DNA of 64,000 nucleotides. Origin: Mesodorylaimus sp. YZB2_4 (taxonomy: Eukaryota > Nematoda > Enoplea > Dorylaimida > Dorylaimidae). Shown here piece after piece: positions 1 to 11,615 of this stretch (position 1 is the stretch's first letter; every line of letters begins with the position of its first letter). Under the pieces are notes generated by a model. The model had not been told where the DNA came from. It saw nothing but the letters and a program-made list of their open reading frames with translations, and ran no database searches. The DNA lies in contig JASANH010001438.1 in NCBI GenBank assembly GCA_030248295.1, positions 124,001-188,000 of the forward strand, read 5' to 3'. Position numbers and translations under genes: made by a program.

Positions 1-2105
1 TGTGCACTCACAGGGGAGGGTTCGACGCCTGGGTAAAAAAATAATTGTCAAATATGTGCTCCTTAGCCCTCGAGTGTGGTGCTTGGCTATGGATAAAGTA
101 TGACGACATGCAAAGAAGTTATTTGAACCTTCAAAGATGGACATATTTATAGTAACTACAGAAGTCATAATGAGACTGATTATCCTGTTAACACCATTTT
201 GTGAAATCTGTTGGCTAACATTCAATCCTTCAGGCCTTGGAAACGTCTAGAGTAGAACTTTATTCTGAAATGTTTTTTCTGTCTGACCTTGGGTGAGTGT
301 CTTTGTCAAAAGCAAACATTTAACCTTTTAGCATTAGGCGTCTGGCTTGCTGGTCTAAGCAGGCACCACCGTGTCTGCTGATAGGGATGGGAAAATCGCC
401 ATTAATCACCATAATGTATTCCTAAAATTCAAGATACAATTTACAATAGCTAGAATCTCTGGAATTCGTCATGGTGTTATTCTCATGGTCATGGTGTTAA
501 AATTGATCGATTCTTTTCTTTTTTCAGGTTCCATGATTTCATCGAGACCGCCAATCCATTAAAATTACCAGTATGGGAATACCTATCAAAATACCAACCA
601 CAAAAATGCCTGCTCTTGTTTATTGTCGCTCACAGGATATGGTCGAAGTGTTTGCGTAGGAGCTCTTCGGTTTTTGAATTAACTGCACGCTGATCATTAG
701 AAATGAATTGTTGTTTGCGAACATGCGCATTGATATACGTGGTCCGCTTGATTACGTTTTGCCGGTTTTTTTGGGGGGTCCTAGTAAATATTTTCACATC
801 TACATTTGTGAATGATGGGAAAGTGAAGAGCGCTGCATGGTAAAGTTGCTCACAATCACTTTAGTCGTTCTATTGCAGGTTATTTGCAGCATAAACTCAT
901 TTTTTCAAGGGCAGAACACGTGGAAAAATTGCAGTACGCACAAACAGTATGCGTGCACTACGCAGATTTTAAAAATGACGGGTTTTGTTATAAGTGGTTA
1001 GGTCGACATTTCGTGGCGACCAAGTGTTGCTGCCAGCCTGGGATCGCCCATCGTTCAATTCCCAAAGAAAACAATTTGTACAAGATGCGTTCTTTGAGTC
1101 AAAGTTACATTTTTTGATTAAGAACCATATCAAAGATTATCCCGCAGTTTCTTCAAAACTGCATTTAATGGCTCACGTAAGAATCACTCACGATGTGCCC
1201 GACAATAATCGTGCATTTGCACTTTCGCGGATGCCATCTTGCCAGTGACGACAGCAGGCACAATGTGCACGAGGTACACGAGTGTACTGCGCGCGCTTAT
1301 CAAACTAGCAAGCACTGTTGTAGATGCCGCTTCACCCTGAGAATGACACAAGAAGCTCCACCTCCAATTCTGGTGTGCAATCATATGCGACGCGGAAAAT
1401 CTGCATGATGTGAAAGACCTGTTTCTAAAAACGTACGCTCCGCTCGCACAAACTGTCGTGTTTTCTTTTGCAGGGACCTCATTTTCTCAATCAAGGTTTG
1501 AGGGGCACATATTGTTAGTCGAGCAAACAAGATGCAATGTGTAATTCGAGTCATAATAAGAGGAGGTGAAAGAACCGTCCTCGAACCGACAAAGCACAGA
1601 CAAAGGGCTCGCACGATGTCAAATTATTGTCAAACACGAGCCCGAAATGCCAATACACCTCAATCCAAATTCAAAAAAAAATCCCCCCCCCCAAAGCACG
1701 CAGCCACCCCCCCCTTTTTTAAAAAAAAAAAAAAAAAAACAAAAACATATGACATACAGTATGGCATTGAGGCGCAGGCACCACCGCACGCATTGCATGC
1801 CCAGATAGTATTTCCACCACCTTGGGATCCCCAGGAGGCCGAAGAAAACCTGTCCTGCCCCAAGGGTGTTTCAATCTCATCAGACACGACTATTTTAAAC
1901 GCGTAACTGTCTGATCGTGATCGTATACAGTACATTAAATGTATAAAAATCGACTCCACCAAAAATGTGTATGCCGATACGCTGGAGGTCCACGAAACCC
2001 AATAATAAAACCACGAGGAGTTGAATTTTGGCTAGTCGATCCCATCAATCAAAGGAAACAAACGCATATCGCAAACTCAAACGCGTCCTCACTGTCGGTC
2101 TCTCC
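1..2105. other. Intergenic, no gene recognised
   Basis: No reading frame here has the length, splice signals or family resemblance expected of a gene. There is an A/C-rich low-complexity patch at about 1672-1740 (C runs and a long A run). A short tRNA T-loop-like stretch (gggttcgacgcctgg, near position 18) at the very start may be the tail of a tRNA-derived SINE cut by the window edge. Confidence 0.5.
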
Positions 2106-3167
2106 TTAAAACTGCACGGAACCCGCATTAATCGTAAGAGTTTGTCTTCGAGGCGCAACTTGAATATTTCTACTCAAAGCTGACAAACCAGTGCTAGCGC
2201 CAGTGCTTGGCGCGACTTCCTTCTTCATCAAATTGGTTATCATTTTTCGAAAACTTTGATTGGTGGCAAACATGAAGAAAAAATCGGCCGCATTCACCAC
2301 CTGTAACACAATGTCGGTCAAAGGACTCAGCATGGCTCCTTGACAAGATGCGAAAGTTGGAGAGAAGTAATTGCCGATTTCCCATGCCGTGATCAATAAG
2401 CCGGGCAACGTTGTGGCCATGGACTGATACAGGGCCAACAAGAAAAGAGTCTTTTCAGCTGCTTTAGCTTTGGCTTCTTTTTGTTGATCACTGATCGTCA
2501 TAGACTTCACTTTCCGATTTCTTCGTTTAACCAAATAAATCATGAGGACACTGCAAATAATCAGACCGCCGGGAAGAAGGAAAAGACGAGACGGGCAAGA
2601 AGCCAAGGCGAGAAGCAAACGCCAACCGAACGCAAGCGCGAAAAAAGGGACCAAGCCACAGGTATGATGAAAGATGCAACTGTGGCTATGCGAAAATGAC
2701 GCGCGTGGTCGACGTAAGAATACAGAAATGGTTTCCCCAGAGCCAGTACCCTATCGGCTGCAGTGGCTGCCGATACGAACACACCAACGCCCACAAATGC
2801 CTCCGCCAACATTGGCATAAAATGTGCTGTGAACCACATGAGCCAGTAGGATTTTATAAACTACTCAGGGCCGTCACCGGCTCCAGTCTTGATCAGCACC
2901 ATGATAGAAAAGGAGCGTGAACATAGACATGCTTACTCTTTCGAATATGCGACTTAGTGTAGTCAGAATTTGGTACGAATAAGCTGACTCCTTGTTTCTA
3001 TGTTTTAGGAAAGTTATAATAGTCAGCACGTGAGTGGGCAGCCCGAGGATGAAACAGATCGGAGGAATAACAGTGTAGGTAATGTAAGATATGACATTAC
3101 ACGAAACCCAATACGTCTCTGAATATCCACAGTCGCTGCTACTCAAATTATCAACTGTAGAATTCAT
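2106..3167 (-). CDS. Rhodopsin-like G-protein-coupled receptor, with a frame break
   Basis: Seven-transmembrane receptor of about 328 residues. The N-terminus carries an N-glycosylation motif (Asn-Ser-Thr at residue 2). Exon 1 runs 3167-2937 (77 codons) and ends at a good donor (GTAAGC). A 76-base intron ends in TAG and exon 2 begins at 2860. TM3 ends in a D-R-V version of the DRY motif (AADRVLAL). The sixth segment is preceded by a Lys/Ala-rich loop and the seventh holds NAADFFFMF in place of a classical NPxxY. The reading frame changes at or near a run of six A on the + strand (2641-2646), just after TM4. Either side reads well as receptor sequence, so this is a sequencing/assembly error, a very short non-canonical intron, or a pseudogene. 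The short loops resemble neuropeptide (FMRFamide-type) receptors of invertebrates, but the ligand cannot be told. Confidence 0.7.
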
Positions 3168-4258
3168 ATTGCTTGCTCAGATTGTGGACTGCGGTTCGAG
3201 CAGCACGATTTGGATGAACGATAGAAAGGCCATCAAACTCAGTCATGTTTTTTTAAATAGACTATTATTTTGAATTAGTTGCTTAGTTACACCAGCTAAT
3301 TCTTGCTTGTGCAACAAATAAAAGGGTTCGCTTTTATTCGCAAGACTATTACATGCTAATTGTTTAAGATAGATAACTGATTGGGATAACCACAGTCGAA
3401 AGCTGGCTCAGTCGTATTATTGCTCATATCTGGTTCAGTTGCTGAGTCTTGGACCAAAAGATGTGCTTCAGCAGCCTGAACCTGGCTGTTAAACACGCTT
3501 GAGTAGGAGTGGATCGAATTTCCGATTGGCGTTGTGTGAAAGGTAATAATGACTGGATGAACGGGGATGCTGACTGATAGCCTTGTGGCTTATATGACAA
3601 TCGGATATTAGGTCGTTACGAATATTCTCGAACAAACGGAAACCCAGCTCCGCCATGCTGGAAGCGCATTACTAGTTGCGTTAGTAGTAGTATTGTTCTC
3701 TCGATTATCTTTAGACCTGTCTCTTATTCCATCACTAATTAGGACGCCAGGTCAAGAAGACCAATCTTCGTAGAATAGCATGGAGAGATCAGCAGGAGTT
3801 AGCAGTCATGCCAAGAGTTCGAGCCAAAAAAATAAAAGGCTTTCTGCTGTATGTTAACTGCAATGCGGCTATGCAAGGCGAGAAACTAGGGGGTAAAGCT
3901 AATAAGCACAGCTGGCAAGCTAATCAATGTACAATGTTTTCAAAGACGGAACAGTCTCGCTGGCTGCGACAGAGCATGCTTTCTATCATGTGCGACCGCC
4001 TTGGGAAAACGAAAAGACCTACAGTATCTCGAGTCAGGAAGCCTACAAAATAAAACAGCAATTTCATAAATTCTCTGGAAACTTACGGTGTTTATCGTTT
4101 ATAAAAAACTCTATGGCTCTTTGGGACGGCTGGGTACATCGGCATATGCACTTTAACGGTACACAGTGCCACCAGACGGCAGGTTGGTCTCGTGATGCTG
4201 TGGCATTGTGATAATGTTTTTAAGATGATTTACTGTAGATGAAAAGAGGCTGGTTAAA
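3168..4258. other. Intergenic, nothing recognised
   Basis: Short chance reading frames only. I see no splice-supported coding exon, RNA gene or repeat here. Confidence 0.5.
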
Positions 4259-4660
4259 TCCTTGGCTCGCCATGGGGTAGACTAGGGCTGACCAGAGGAT
4301 GGCTCAAGCACAGGAACCAATCCACGCTGTCCACGGTCATCTCGTACTATAGTTTGGTTACCCTTGGTGCGCTGGGCACCCACGGACATCTCGTGCTGAT
4401 CGTGAATTTATTATCCATACACACTACAAGGGCCGTGCAGACTCACAATTCGGGGAGTAGCCGCACGCCGTCTGTCAATGGGGTTCTGACGGACCTGAGC
4501 CCGAAGTGCTCACAGAGCAAGTCCAGACAGGAACTGTAGACTAGTTCTCTACCGATGCCTGCAACCAGACCAGTCACTCGACCTCGGTCTCGTGTCGGCC
4601 CTGACTTAAGAGTGGCGGACCGGTCACGAATAGGCCAGAGAGCATGGTACACGCATAGTC
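4259..4660. repeat. Dispersed repeat, family 1, copy A
   Basis: This stretch matches 61083-61455 on the same strand over nearly its whole length. Shared blocks include actagggctgaccagagg, acaagggccgtg and ggacctgagcccgaagtg. Copy A has a small insertion and several substitutions relative to copy B. No coding sequence is conserved between the copies, so it is a non-autonomous dispersed repeat. I saw no terminal repeats or target-site duplication by eye. Confidence 0.8.
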
Positions 4661-6394
4661 CATGCCTCACACTGGCACTGACGTCTAAAGAGCCTCAGCG
4701 TCAAATAAAGTAGGTCGAACAAAACATTTCACTCGTATGTGTTAAATGTGGGGTAGCCTGTCTAATAATGTAGGCTTAACAGCTGTTCTCATTTCGAATG
4801 CAGTAAAATCGCACGTGTGCGCGATGTAGATGACACGAATGATTCATGATTCATTCATTCGTTCGTTTTGTTGATTCCGGCATAATTTTTAATTGCTAGG
4901 CCCCAAAAGCCTGACACTCTCTGCATACATCGTTGCAATTGATTCATTCATGCAAAGTTCCATAATTGGGGCTTTTCTCTAGCCGTAGGCACTGATTGAA
5001 ACTCCATGGTAAACTAGGGTAGCATTGCGTACAGGCTTGATATGGCTGGTTTTGGAAAAGGCGTGTCCGCCGTTCTGTTAGAGTCGTACTGTTTTGTTGA
5101 AACAGTGCGAAGATGTAACAGCGCTGCGCACCTCCTGCCCATGTATTCTATGGTTGGCAAGATCTGGCGTTTTTTGATCAGAGTTCAGGTGGAGATGATA
5201 GGTATCAATTGGCCTGCGCAAGCATAAATGGACTTCCGGCCGCAGCCAGCACGGTGTCGACCACTGACGGACTGCAAGCATTCGATCGTGAGGAAAGATA
5301 TAGAACCTAATACTAAGCCACAGCAGCGGTCTTGTCACTTCAGAAAGCGAAATTCCCAAAAACAGGCGCAATCGTTTCTGAGAGGATGGAGTGGAAAAAC
5401 ACCTGGCAAATCAGGTAGCGACATCCTATTGCAAAAGCGTGAGTATTTTCTGATAGCCTGAGCCCGAGCACCTGATAAATACCACTACCGTGTCATTATC
5501 AGTTTACCCCACCTCTCACTCGACCATTTACGGTGCGTGTACTCATTATTCCGCGGGAAAACTAACTCTGCGGTTTTTCACAGTGAGCAGTAGATGGACT
5601 TAATTTGTGACGCATTTGGGCATGCAGGCTCCTCTAAACACGTGATAATTTTACTCCCAAAATCAGCCCAAACACCCTTGAAAAGCAAGGGATTCAATAA
5701 ATGAGTACACCGCATGTGTCCATGGGGTGCGCCATACCACATACTGTCGTAGCACAATCAGTGTTGCCAGCCTGGAACAAGACGAAAGCTCACTCAAAAA
5801 CCGGCGACAAAAAAACTGGCGATAAAAAAATGCATAAAAAACCAATGACATTGTACTTTTATTTACTCGTGCAACATTCCCACTTTAACTCACAACGAAA
5901 TACAAATAAAAACATCGTCTCCTGCCGCTTCATTGAAGGTCGGTTTGACAAGTAACATTGACTTGTTTGCTGAAATTCCGAGTTCATCCGAGATCAGCTC
6001 GTGACCCCTCTTGAGATCGTACATACCTAAAAAGCGGTAACTGGCATTTCTTTTGACAGATCGGAGTCAAATGAGAGAAACTGCTGAGCGGAAATTAATC
6101 TTTTTGCAAATTATGAGAGAATAGATGAAATGCTCGCTGCATTCAATTGGGCCAACACAATTGGCCTTGAAGAAAATTTGCCTATTACGGGTCAGGTTAG
6201 GTCATCACTGGCAATCTTGTGGGCCCAAATGCAGTTTACAGTATGTAAAGTATCGAACTTTGCAAAAGTGATGCTACCAACGTTTTAAGCATCGCTGAAA
6301 ACCCCTGAAATCGCTAAAATTCCGCGGCGGTCCTTTATTTAATTAAGTCAGAAAATCTGTTATCAAAGGTCTATGTTAGGGTGTGACAGACGAC
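4661..6394. other. Intergenic, nothing recognised
   Basis: A short run of ttcattcattcgttcg simple repeat lies near 4845-4870. Otherwise there are only short chance frames without splice or family support. Confidence 0.5.
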
Positions 6395-6640
6395 AGGCGG
6401 CCCGCAGTCGCACTAGGTCCGAGAATGGTTCTAGAACCGTTCTCGATAAATTGTCCCTCGGTCGCACTACTGGTCGAGAATCGTTCTCATTCTAGTGCGA
6501 CTTTGCATCTGTTCTCGCGAGAATCGTTCTAGAATTGATCTCGGAGTGGGGACCCGGGTCATGGTCCCCACTCCGAGATCAATTCTCACCTGAGAACAAT
6601 TCTCCATTCTGGTGCGACCAGGAGGTTAGTTCTGGATTGA
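6395..6640. mobile_element. Inverted-repeat element, possible PIF/Harbinger-like MITE remnant
   Basis: The stretch is built of recurring GTCGCACTA / GGTGCGACC and GAGAA(C/T)(G/C/A)(A/G)TTCT words in both orientations. Its centre is a perfect 24-base inverted repeat (arms 6531-6554 and 6563-6586, 8-base loop), which would fold as a strong hairpin. A small Myb/SANT-like frame follows at 6824-7000, a combination seen in Harbinger-type transposons. No transposase is visible, so the assignment is inference. Confidence 0.5.
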
Positions 6641-6823
6641 TTCTCGAAGGCTAGTTTTCGAATAACGGAGCCTTTTTGTCATCTTCATCATATTGCATGA
6701 ATATCCCACGTACATTAGGTATAGGTCTGCACCTGAGGGGAAGGTCTGGAAATCCAGAAACATAGGAGATGTTTTTGTGCAAGATGTCCCTTGCTTGCAA
6801 TTATCTATCCTGAAGTATTCACA

Positions 6824-7000
6824 ATGAGCAAGAATAGGAAAACAGCAAAAAGCGAAGAGCGAGCACGGCCGAAACTTTGGAGCGACGAAGAAGTGGAGAA
6901 GCTAAGTAGATATTTTAAATATCAGCGCCAACGTGCAGACTTCTCTGCCGAGGAAAGCCTTATGAACAGTTCTAGATGCGATTTCGCCTGGAAAACTTGA
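6824..7000 (+). pseudogene. Myb/SANT-like fragment (58 residues)
   Basis: A short frame starting with a basic stretch (MSKNRKTAKSEERARPK) followed by LWSDEEVEKLSRYF, which resembles the first helix of a Myb/SANT-like DNA-binding domain. It stops soon afterwards, before the second and third helices of such a domain would be complete. No donor site that would extend it was evident. It lies 240 bases from the inverted-repeat element and may be the remnant of that element's DNA-binding protein, or the first exon of an unrelated gene. Could also be chance. Confidence 0.3.
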
Positions 7001-8134
7001 GAGCAGTTCTCATTCTTACCTTACTTAGTCTTACCTTATTCTTACCTTACACCTTACGTGAACTGCATTTTAGCCATCTTGGCCGTCAGAAATTTCGAAA
7101 CTCACACACCCATAACTACTAATTCCCGTTTCCAAACTGTCCACAGTTCTCCTCGAGTTGTGCTCTTCAATGAAAAGCGCAATCGCCAGCAAATACATCT
7201 CCAGTAGATTCTACATCGCAGTGCAAATACATCGCCAGCAAATTCTTTGCCTGTAGACCATCCTTGAATATACTGTAGTTTCAGCGAACCAAAATTTGCA
7301 ATATGAATTAATATTATGAGTGCTGTGCAAGTATTTGCGCTACATCATCAGATGAGAAGCTGTTAAATAAAAGTCCACTAAAGCTCACTAAAAGACCGCC
7401 ATGTATTTTGTTTTTCATACACGCGGGGACTTAATAGAAGATAGAGCACAAAACGAGACGTAGGCTCCACACATGCTGTCATAACATTACCTGATATGTG
7501 TTGCATGCGTAGTTTCAATGTGGGTGATTAAACGGTCACCAGGGAAATAAGCTGCCAATTGTTAGCTGCATCAGCACTGTCACGTTATTGTGTCATATAC
7601 ATATATATTGCTTTAGACGTACAAGATGGTCTTCAATCAAGCAGCACCTCCATAGGGCTTGTCATCAAAGAGCGCAGGCGTATTTTCTTTTGATTAGGCT
7701 GGCTGCTAGAAATAATGTGAAATGGTTGCTTCGATCAAGATCGCTAGAGACAGACGCATAATCGAGTGTGTCGTTACTGGCTATAATTTAGTACTATTCA
7801 CGATCTGGTTGCACCAAAAGGAAGCGTTTTACCTTCTTACGTCAACTGGAAGCCACAAAGAGGTGATAATCTTCATGTTATCACTATGCAGCCCCTAAAA
7901 TGGCTTCTGCATTCAGATTCCATCAAGCTTTGCTCTTCGATATACTATAGAACTTTCAGTAAAATAGCCGCGACATGGTACGCAAGTGTACTATATGAGC
8001 TGTATGTACTTATAACAAGACGTTTCTGTAGTGTTTCTTTTCAGATTTTTGTCCGTACCGCAGGATAATCGATCCAAGTTCCAAGCACATTTGCAGAAGC
8101 ATAATAAGCATTATTTAATTTGATTACTCATGCG
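7001..8134. other. Intergenic, nothing recognised
   Basis: AT-rich intergenic sequence with only short chance frames. Confidence 0.5.
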
Positions 8135-8275
8135 CGATTTGGCCCAATCGGTATCGATCGGAGGCAGAGCAGCTGCCACAAATTTCCAGGCTCAGTCACC
8201 TTCCACATCAGTACCAGGAATGAAACCGCAAGCTTTCAGACCTCGCAGTAGCAATGTCATACCGAGACCAGGTCA
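8135..8275 (+). pseudogene. Broken duplicate of part of exon 1 of the 8.9-10.5 kb gene
   Basis: About 140 bases are nearly identical to 9318-9456 in the gene downstream. They encode the same peptide (LAQSVSIGGRAAATNFQ... to ...VIPRPG) with a handful of substitutions, some of which change residues (for example TP to AQ, Q to P, S to N). The similarity ends at gagaccaggtc, just before the point where the real exon continues to its donor. The copy has no ATG of its own in a sensible context and no donor, so it is probably a dead partial duplication. It could instead be an alternative exon of the same gene. Confidence 0.75.
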
Positions 8276-8941
8276 CAACTTCTGCTTACTCGTCAGACAC
8301 AAAGCAGATGGGCATACTATTGCACTTCGGTAACATCTCCCAAACATGCCTCAGGTGAGTACGGTGGTAAATCTGCTAAAAATAGGCAGTCGTATGTTAA
8401 AATTGATGTTGCATTCATACCTTGAAGACTCGAAGACTATTCATGAGCCTTTCCTCTCTCGCCCACATGCACCCCCACCTGTATGCACCCAAGACTGCAT
8501 CTTGTCCAGCAGCTAGCTACGCGACGCGAACTGTTTCCCCCTAGGGGTCAAATCGATGACAGTGCGTTTGTTAGATCTATAGAAGAAACTAAGACCGGTT
8601 CGAAAGCTCATGCATAACCATTCACTTTTGGTATTGATGTATCCCTGGACGACATGCTCTCCCTAGCTCACAAGTTTTCCCGAGCGTAACCAACCGCGTT
8701 CTTTATTAGCCGATCAATGCTACCAAAACTCAGCAGCCTACGTGTTCTTATCATTGGCTTTCCTACATCAGCCCGTCCTCTCTAGCATCGGCCCTAGCGA
8801 CCAGGAACTACAAACCATCGGCTGACAGCTCCTCGGAGATTCGGACAAGCCTGCTTATTTCGACAACCCCCTGTAGTGCCTAATTTGGTAGTCGCGTCAA
8901 CGCATTGCAGCGTTTTATTTTTTCATATCCTCAAGTGGCCA
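8276..8941. other. Gap between duplicate fragment and gene
   Basis: No coding exon recognised. It would contain the promoter and 5' UTR of the Ser-rich gene if its start at 8942 is right. Confidence 0.4.
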
Positions 8942-10532
8942 ATGGATTCTAGAAAACAGTCGTCCAGTAAATTACCACTTTTGGCCAAGGAGAGGCCATC
9001 AATTTCTAAAAGAACGTCAATGACAAAGAGCGGAAAGTTTATGCAACTCGATGACGATACGCCTCTGCCAAACTCCCTCCCTTCGTTGCCTTCATCTCCT
9101 CTAGTCGGAGACAGGCTATCCATAGTATCGCAGACGTCGTCGAAACGGGGCCGATTGAAGTCTCAGCTAAGTCACACGTCCAATGGCCCCATGGTTAGCG
9201 GGTTGGCCCTAAGCGATGAACGTCGTACATCATCGGATCCTGGAGCTCGGCGTCTGAGCACCCGTCATCCGAGTATGATATCCACGAATGGAGTCGAGAA
9301 TAGCTTAGATTCCAGCGATTTGGCCCAATCGATATCGATCGGAGGCAGAGCAGCTGCCACAAATTTCCAGACTCCGTCACCCTCCACATCAGTACAAGGA
9401 ATGAAACCGCAAGCTTTCAGACCTCGCAGTAGCAGTGTCATACCGAGACCAGGTCCTGCATCGTCGGACGAAAGTAAGTATGCTTTAATAAAATCTTTTT
9501 CAAGATTTCTGTTATTAGAGATTTTAAACAGCACCGAACTAATTGAGCGTGATTTCCGATGGGGTGCTCCTTGAGCAGATCGATCCGGTTCTGAACAGGG
9601 CTTGCTGACGCAGGTGATGGATGCACGCATGGTTTATACGGTAATTATAGGAAAAGGGTGCCATCTGTAATATAAAAGATGCATATTTTATTACCTGACG
9701 TCTCCGATCATCATTTTCATTTAGGTATTCGACGGAGTCGGAACAGCGGAAGCTCATCGGATTTGGCTGCTCGTAAAGGTAAGCCACTTAGATGAATGAC
9801 GTAGGTCCTGCACAGTATGTACTCCTCTGCCGACTGGCTCACGTTTATCAGTATCTCATCTGCATTGGATGAGGTTCAAATTAGCAGAGTGCAGGGCGTA
9901 GCAGGAACCTGGATGAGTTTGTAAAAATTACTTTTTCGAAATTTGTGCGAACCAGTCGATCGCTTTTCTAGTGCTTCCCCTAATTAGTATACTTTGCGAT
10001 AACATCATTCAGGTCAACCTGTCGCTTTCTCCCTGACCTGGATCTAATGTGGAGAGATTGCCCTAGCGCTGTCCTGATATAGTTCAATTTTTCATTCTTT
10101 TGGAGCCAGACTTGTCTCTTTGCCAAAGCAGAGAGGGTGTCACTAAAAATTAAACCTCTTGTTCCTTTCTTTTCTGCGCATTCGTGCAACGATCAGCTGC
10201 TCCTGTGCCCCGTAGTAACGGAGTGTACATAAAGATGATGTCTTTTCACAGATGGTATTTACGAACGACAGTCTCTTGGTGACGATACAAAACGAACGTC
10301 TGCCAATTCTGGTGCCGGTGTGTCTCCATCTTCTCCTAGATGGGCTGGTCAATTGACTCACGCCGTTTTGGAATTGTCGCAAGAAATTAATCGATTACGG
10401 GGCCGACGACCCGCACCCATCGTTGCCCAAGGACAACCACCGACGCAAACTAATTCAACTAACAATAAGCCCAAGTCCACATCACTGTTCTGGAATCAGT
10501 CTACATTACGCAATGCTTCCGTCAGGACTTGA
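8942..10532 (+). CDS. Ser/Pro-rich cytosolic protein, unrecognised, 3 exons, 288 aa
   Basis: Three exons join in frame: 8942-9473 (donor GTAAGT, phase 1), 9725-9778 (acceptor TTTAG, donor GTAAGC, phase 1) and 10252-10532 (acceptor TTTCACAG, stop TGA). The product is rich in Ser, Arg and Pro, with no signal peptide or membrane segment. It contains many basic-Ser motifs of the kind phosphorylated by basophilic kinases or bound by 14-3-3 (for example KRTSM, DERRTSS, RRLSTR). The only part likely to fold is a short amphipathic helix near the C-terminus (WAGQLTHAVLELSQEINRL). The start was taken at the first ATG that opens this composition; an upstream exon cannot be excluded. I do not recognise the family. 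A partial copy of exon 1 lies about 1.2 kb upstream. Confidence 0.6.
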
Positions 10533-11324
10533 TGCCACTTGTTTGCTATGTGCATTTATTAGCGATGGAAATTGATTATTGATCCGCTTATCGATTACCT
10601 ATAGTTCATATGTTTTTGTACATGAACTTGCTCCGACGGGTCAGCGTGTTCTGAAAAGTGTAAACTCGTCAAAGCTGATCAGGCGATAGGGCACTGGCCA
10701 GATGTAGCTAATCATCGGAGACTGGTGTCACCATTTTCTCCGTTGCTACGTGATTTACCATTTTGCTTCACGGATGGATGACACCTTCGGCCATCGCTTC
10801 AATATCCGTACCACGTTCATTTCATGTCATGTGCATTTGGTCATTCTAAAAGTACCACACTCTGAGTCAGGTTCAGGCGTGTTCCTTTACTCTCGATAAT
10901 GCAAGGCCACGTTTCGTGATGTGGTCAGACAGGAACGTGAACAGCATGTTCTAAATCACTGGTATGAAATCTGGGATGCTATATAGCCTCCTACTGGCAC
11001 CGCGTCCGGCAATATTACGGCGCGTCTGTGACGGCCAGAGACAAGGCAGACCACGCCCCTACAGTGTACACTGTATGCAGACACGCCCCCGAATCGTTCT
11101 ACATAGAGCAGAATATCATAACGTCTTTGTCTTCTCCTGGAATCTTCCTGGTTGATGTTGGGTGTTGTTGACTCGAAGTGATCTTTTGATAACCAGTCCC
11201 TGGTGACCAGCAGAGGCAAGGGTAGACTTGGACGACAAACGCTACACAGCTTAACAGTTGGCGTGCTGGCTACCAACTAATAACCTCGTGGTTCATTTAT
11301 ATCCCCATGCCTGGCTACTTGTGC
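10533..11324. other. Intergenic, 3' flank of the Ser-rich gene
   Basis: No gene or repeat recognised apart from the start of the dispersed repeat that follows. Confidence 0.45.
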
Positions 11325-11615
11325 AAACGGCTGGATAGCCCTACATTAAAGAAGATACCTCGGAAGCTTCTCAATAATTGCAGGCAGGTCTCATAGCCGA
11401 AGGAGCCAGAAAACCGACGACTTTCTGCCTCGCCTGGAGATGAATATCGAGCGGCCAACAAAGGCAACGCCTATGGCAGATGGAGTGCATAAGAGATGTC
11501 ACTTGCATACCTCGCCAAACAGTATCGCGTCCACTGTTCGCGGTTGAGCATAGATTCGAACCGATATGCTGTGGCCAGCTAAGGAAACCATACACCACCT
11601 TCTCCACTGACCAAA
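11325..11615. repeat. Dispersed repeat, family 2, copy A (SINE-like)
   Basis: Shares the order of blocks tagccctacatt, gcctcgcctgga, cggccaacaaaggcaa and accaccttctccac with 33117-33345 and part of it with 27602-27706. On the minus strand it contains GGTTCGAATC (about 11551-11560), a perfect match to a tRNA gene B box, so a tRNA-derived SINE is likely. Copies differ by substitutions and internal rearrangement. Confidence 0.65.

Noticed and set aside
1532..1962. Open frames on both strands across the A/C-rich patch
   Set aside because: Low-complexity sequence (poly-Lys, poly-Phe) without splice or family support.
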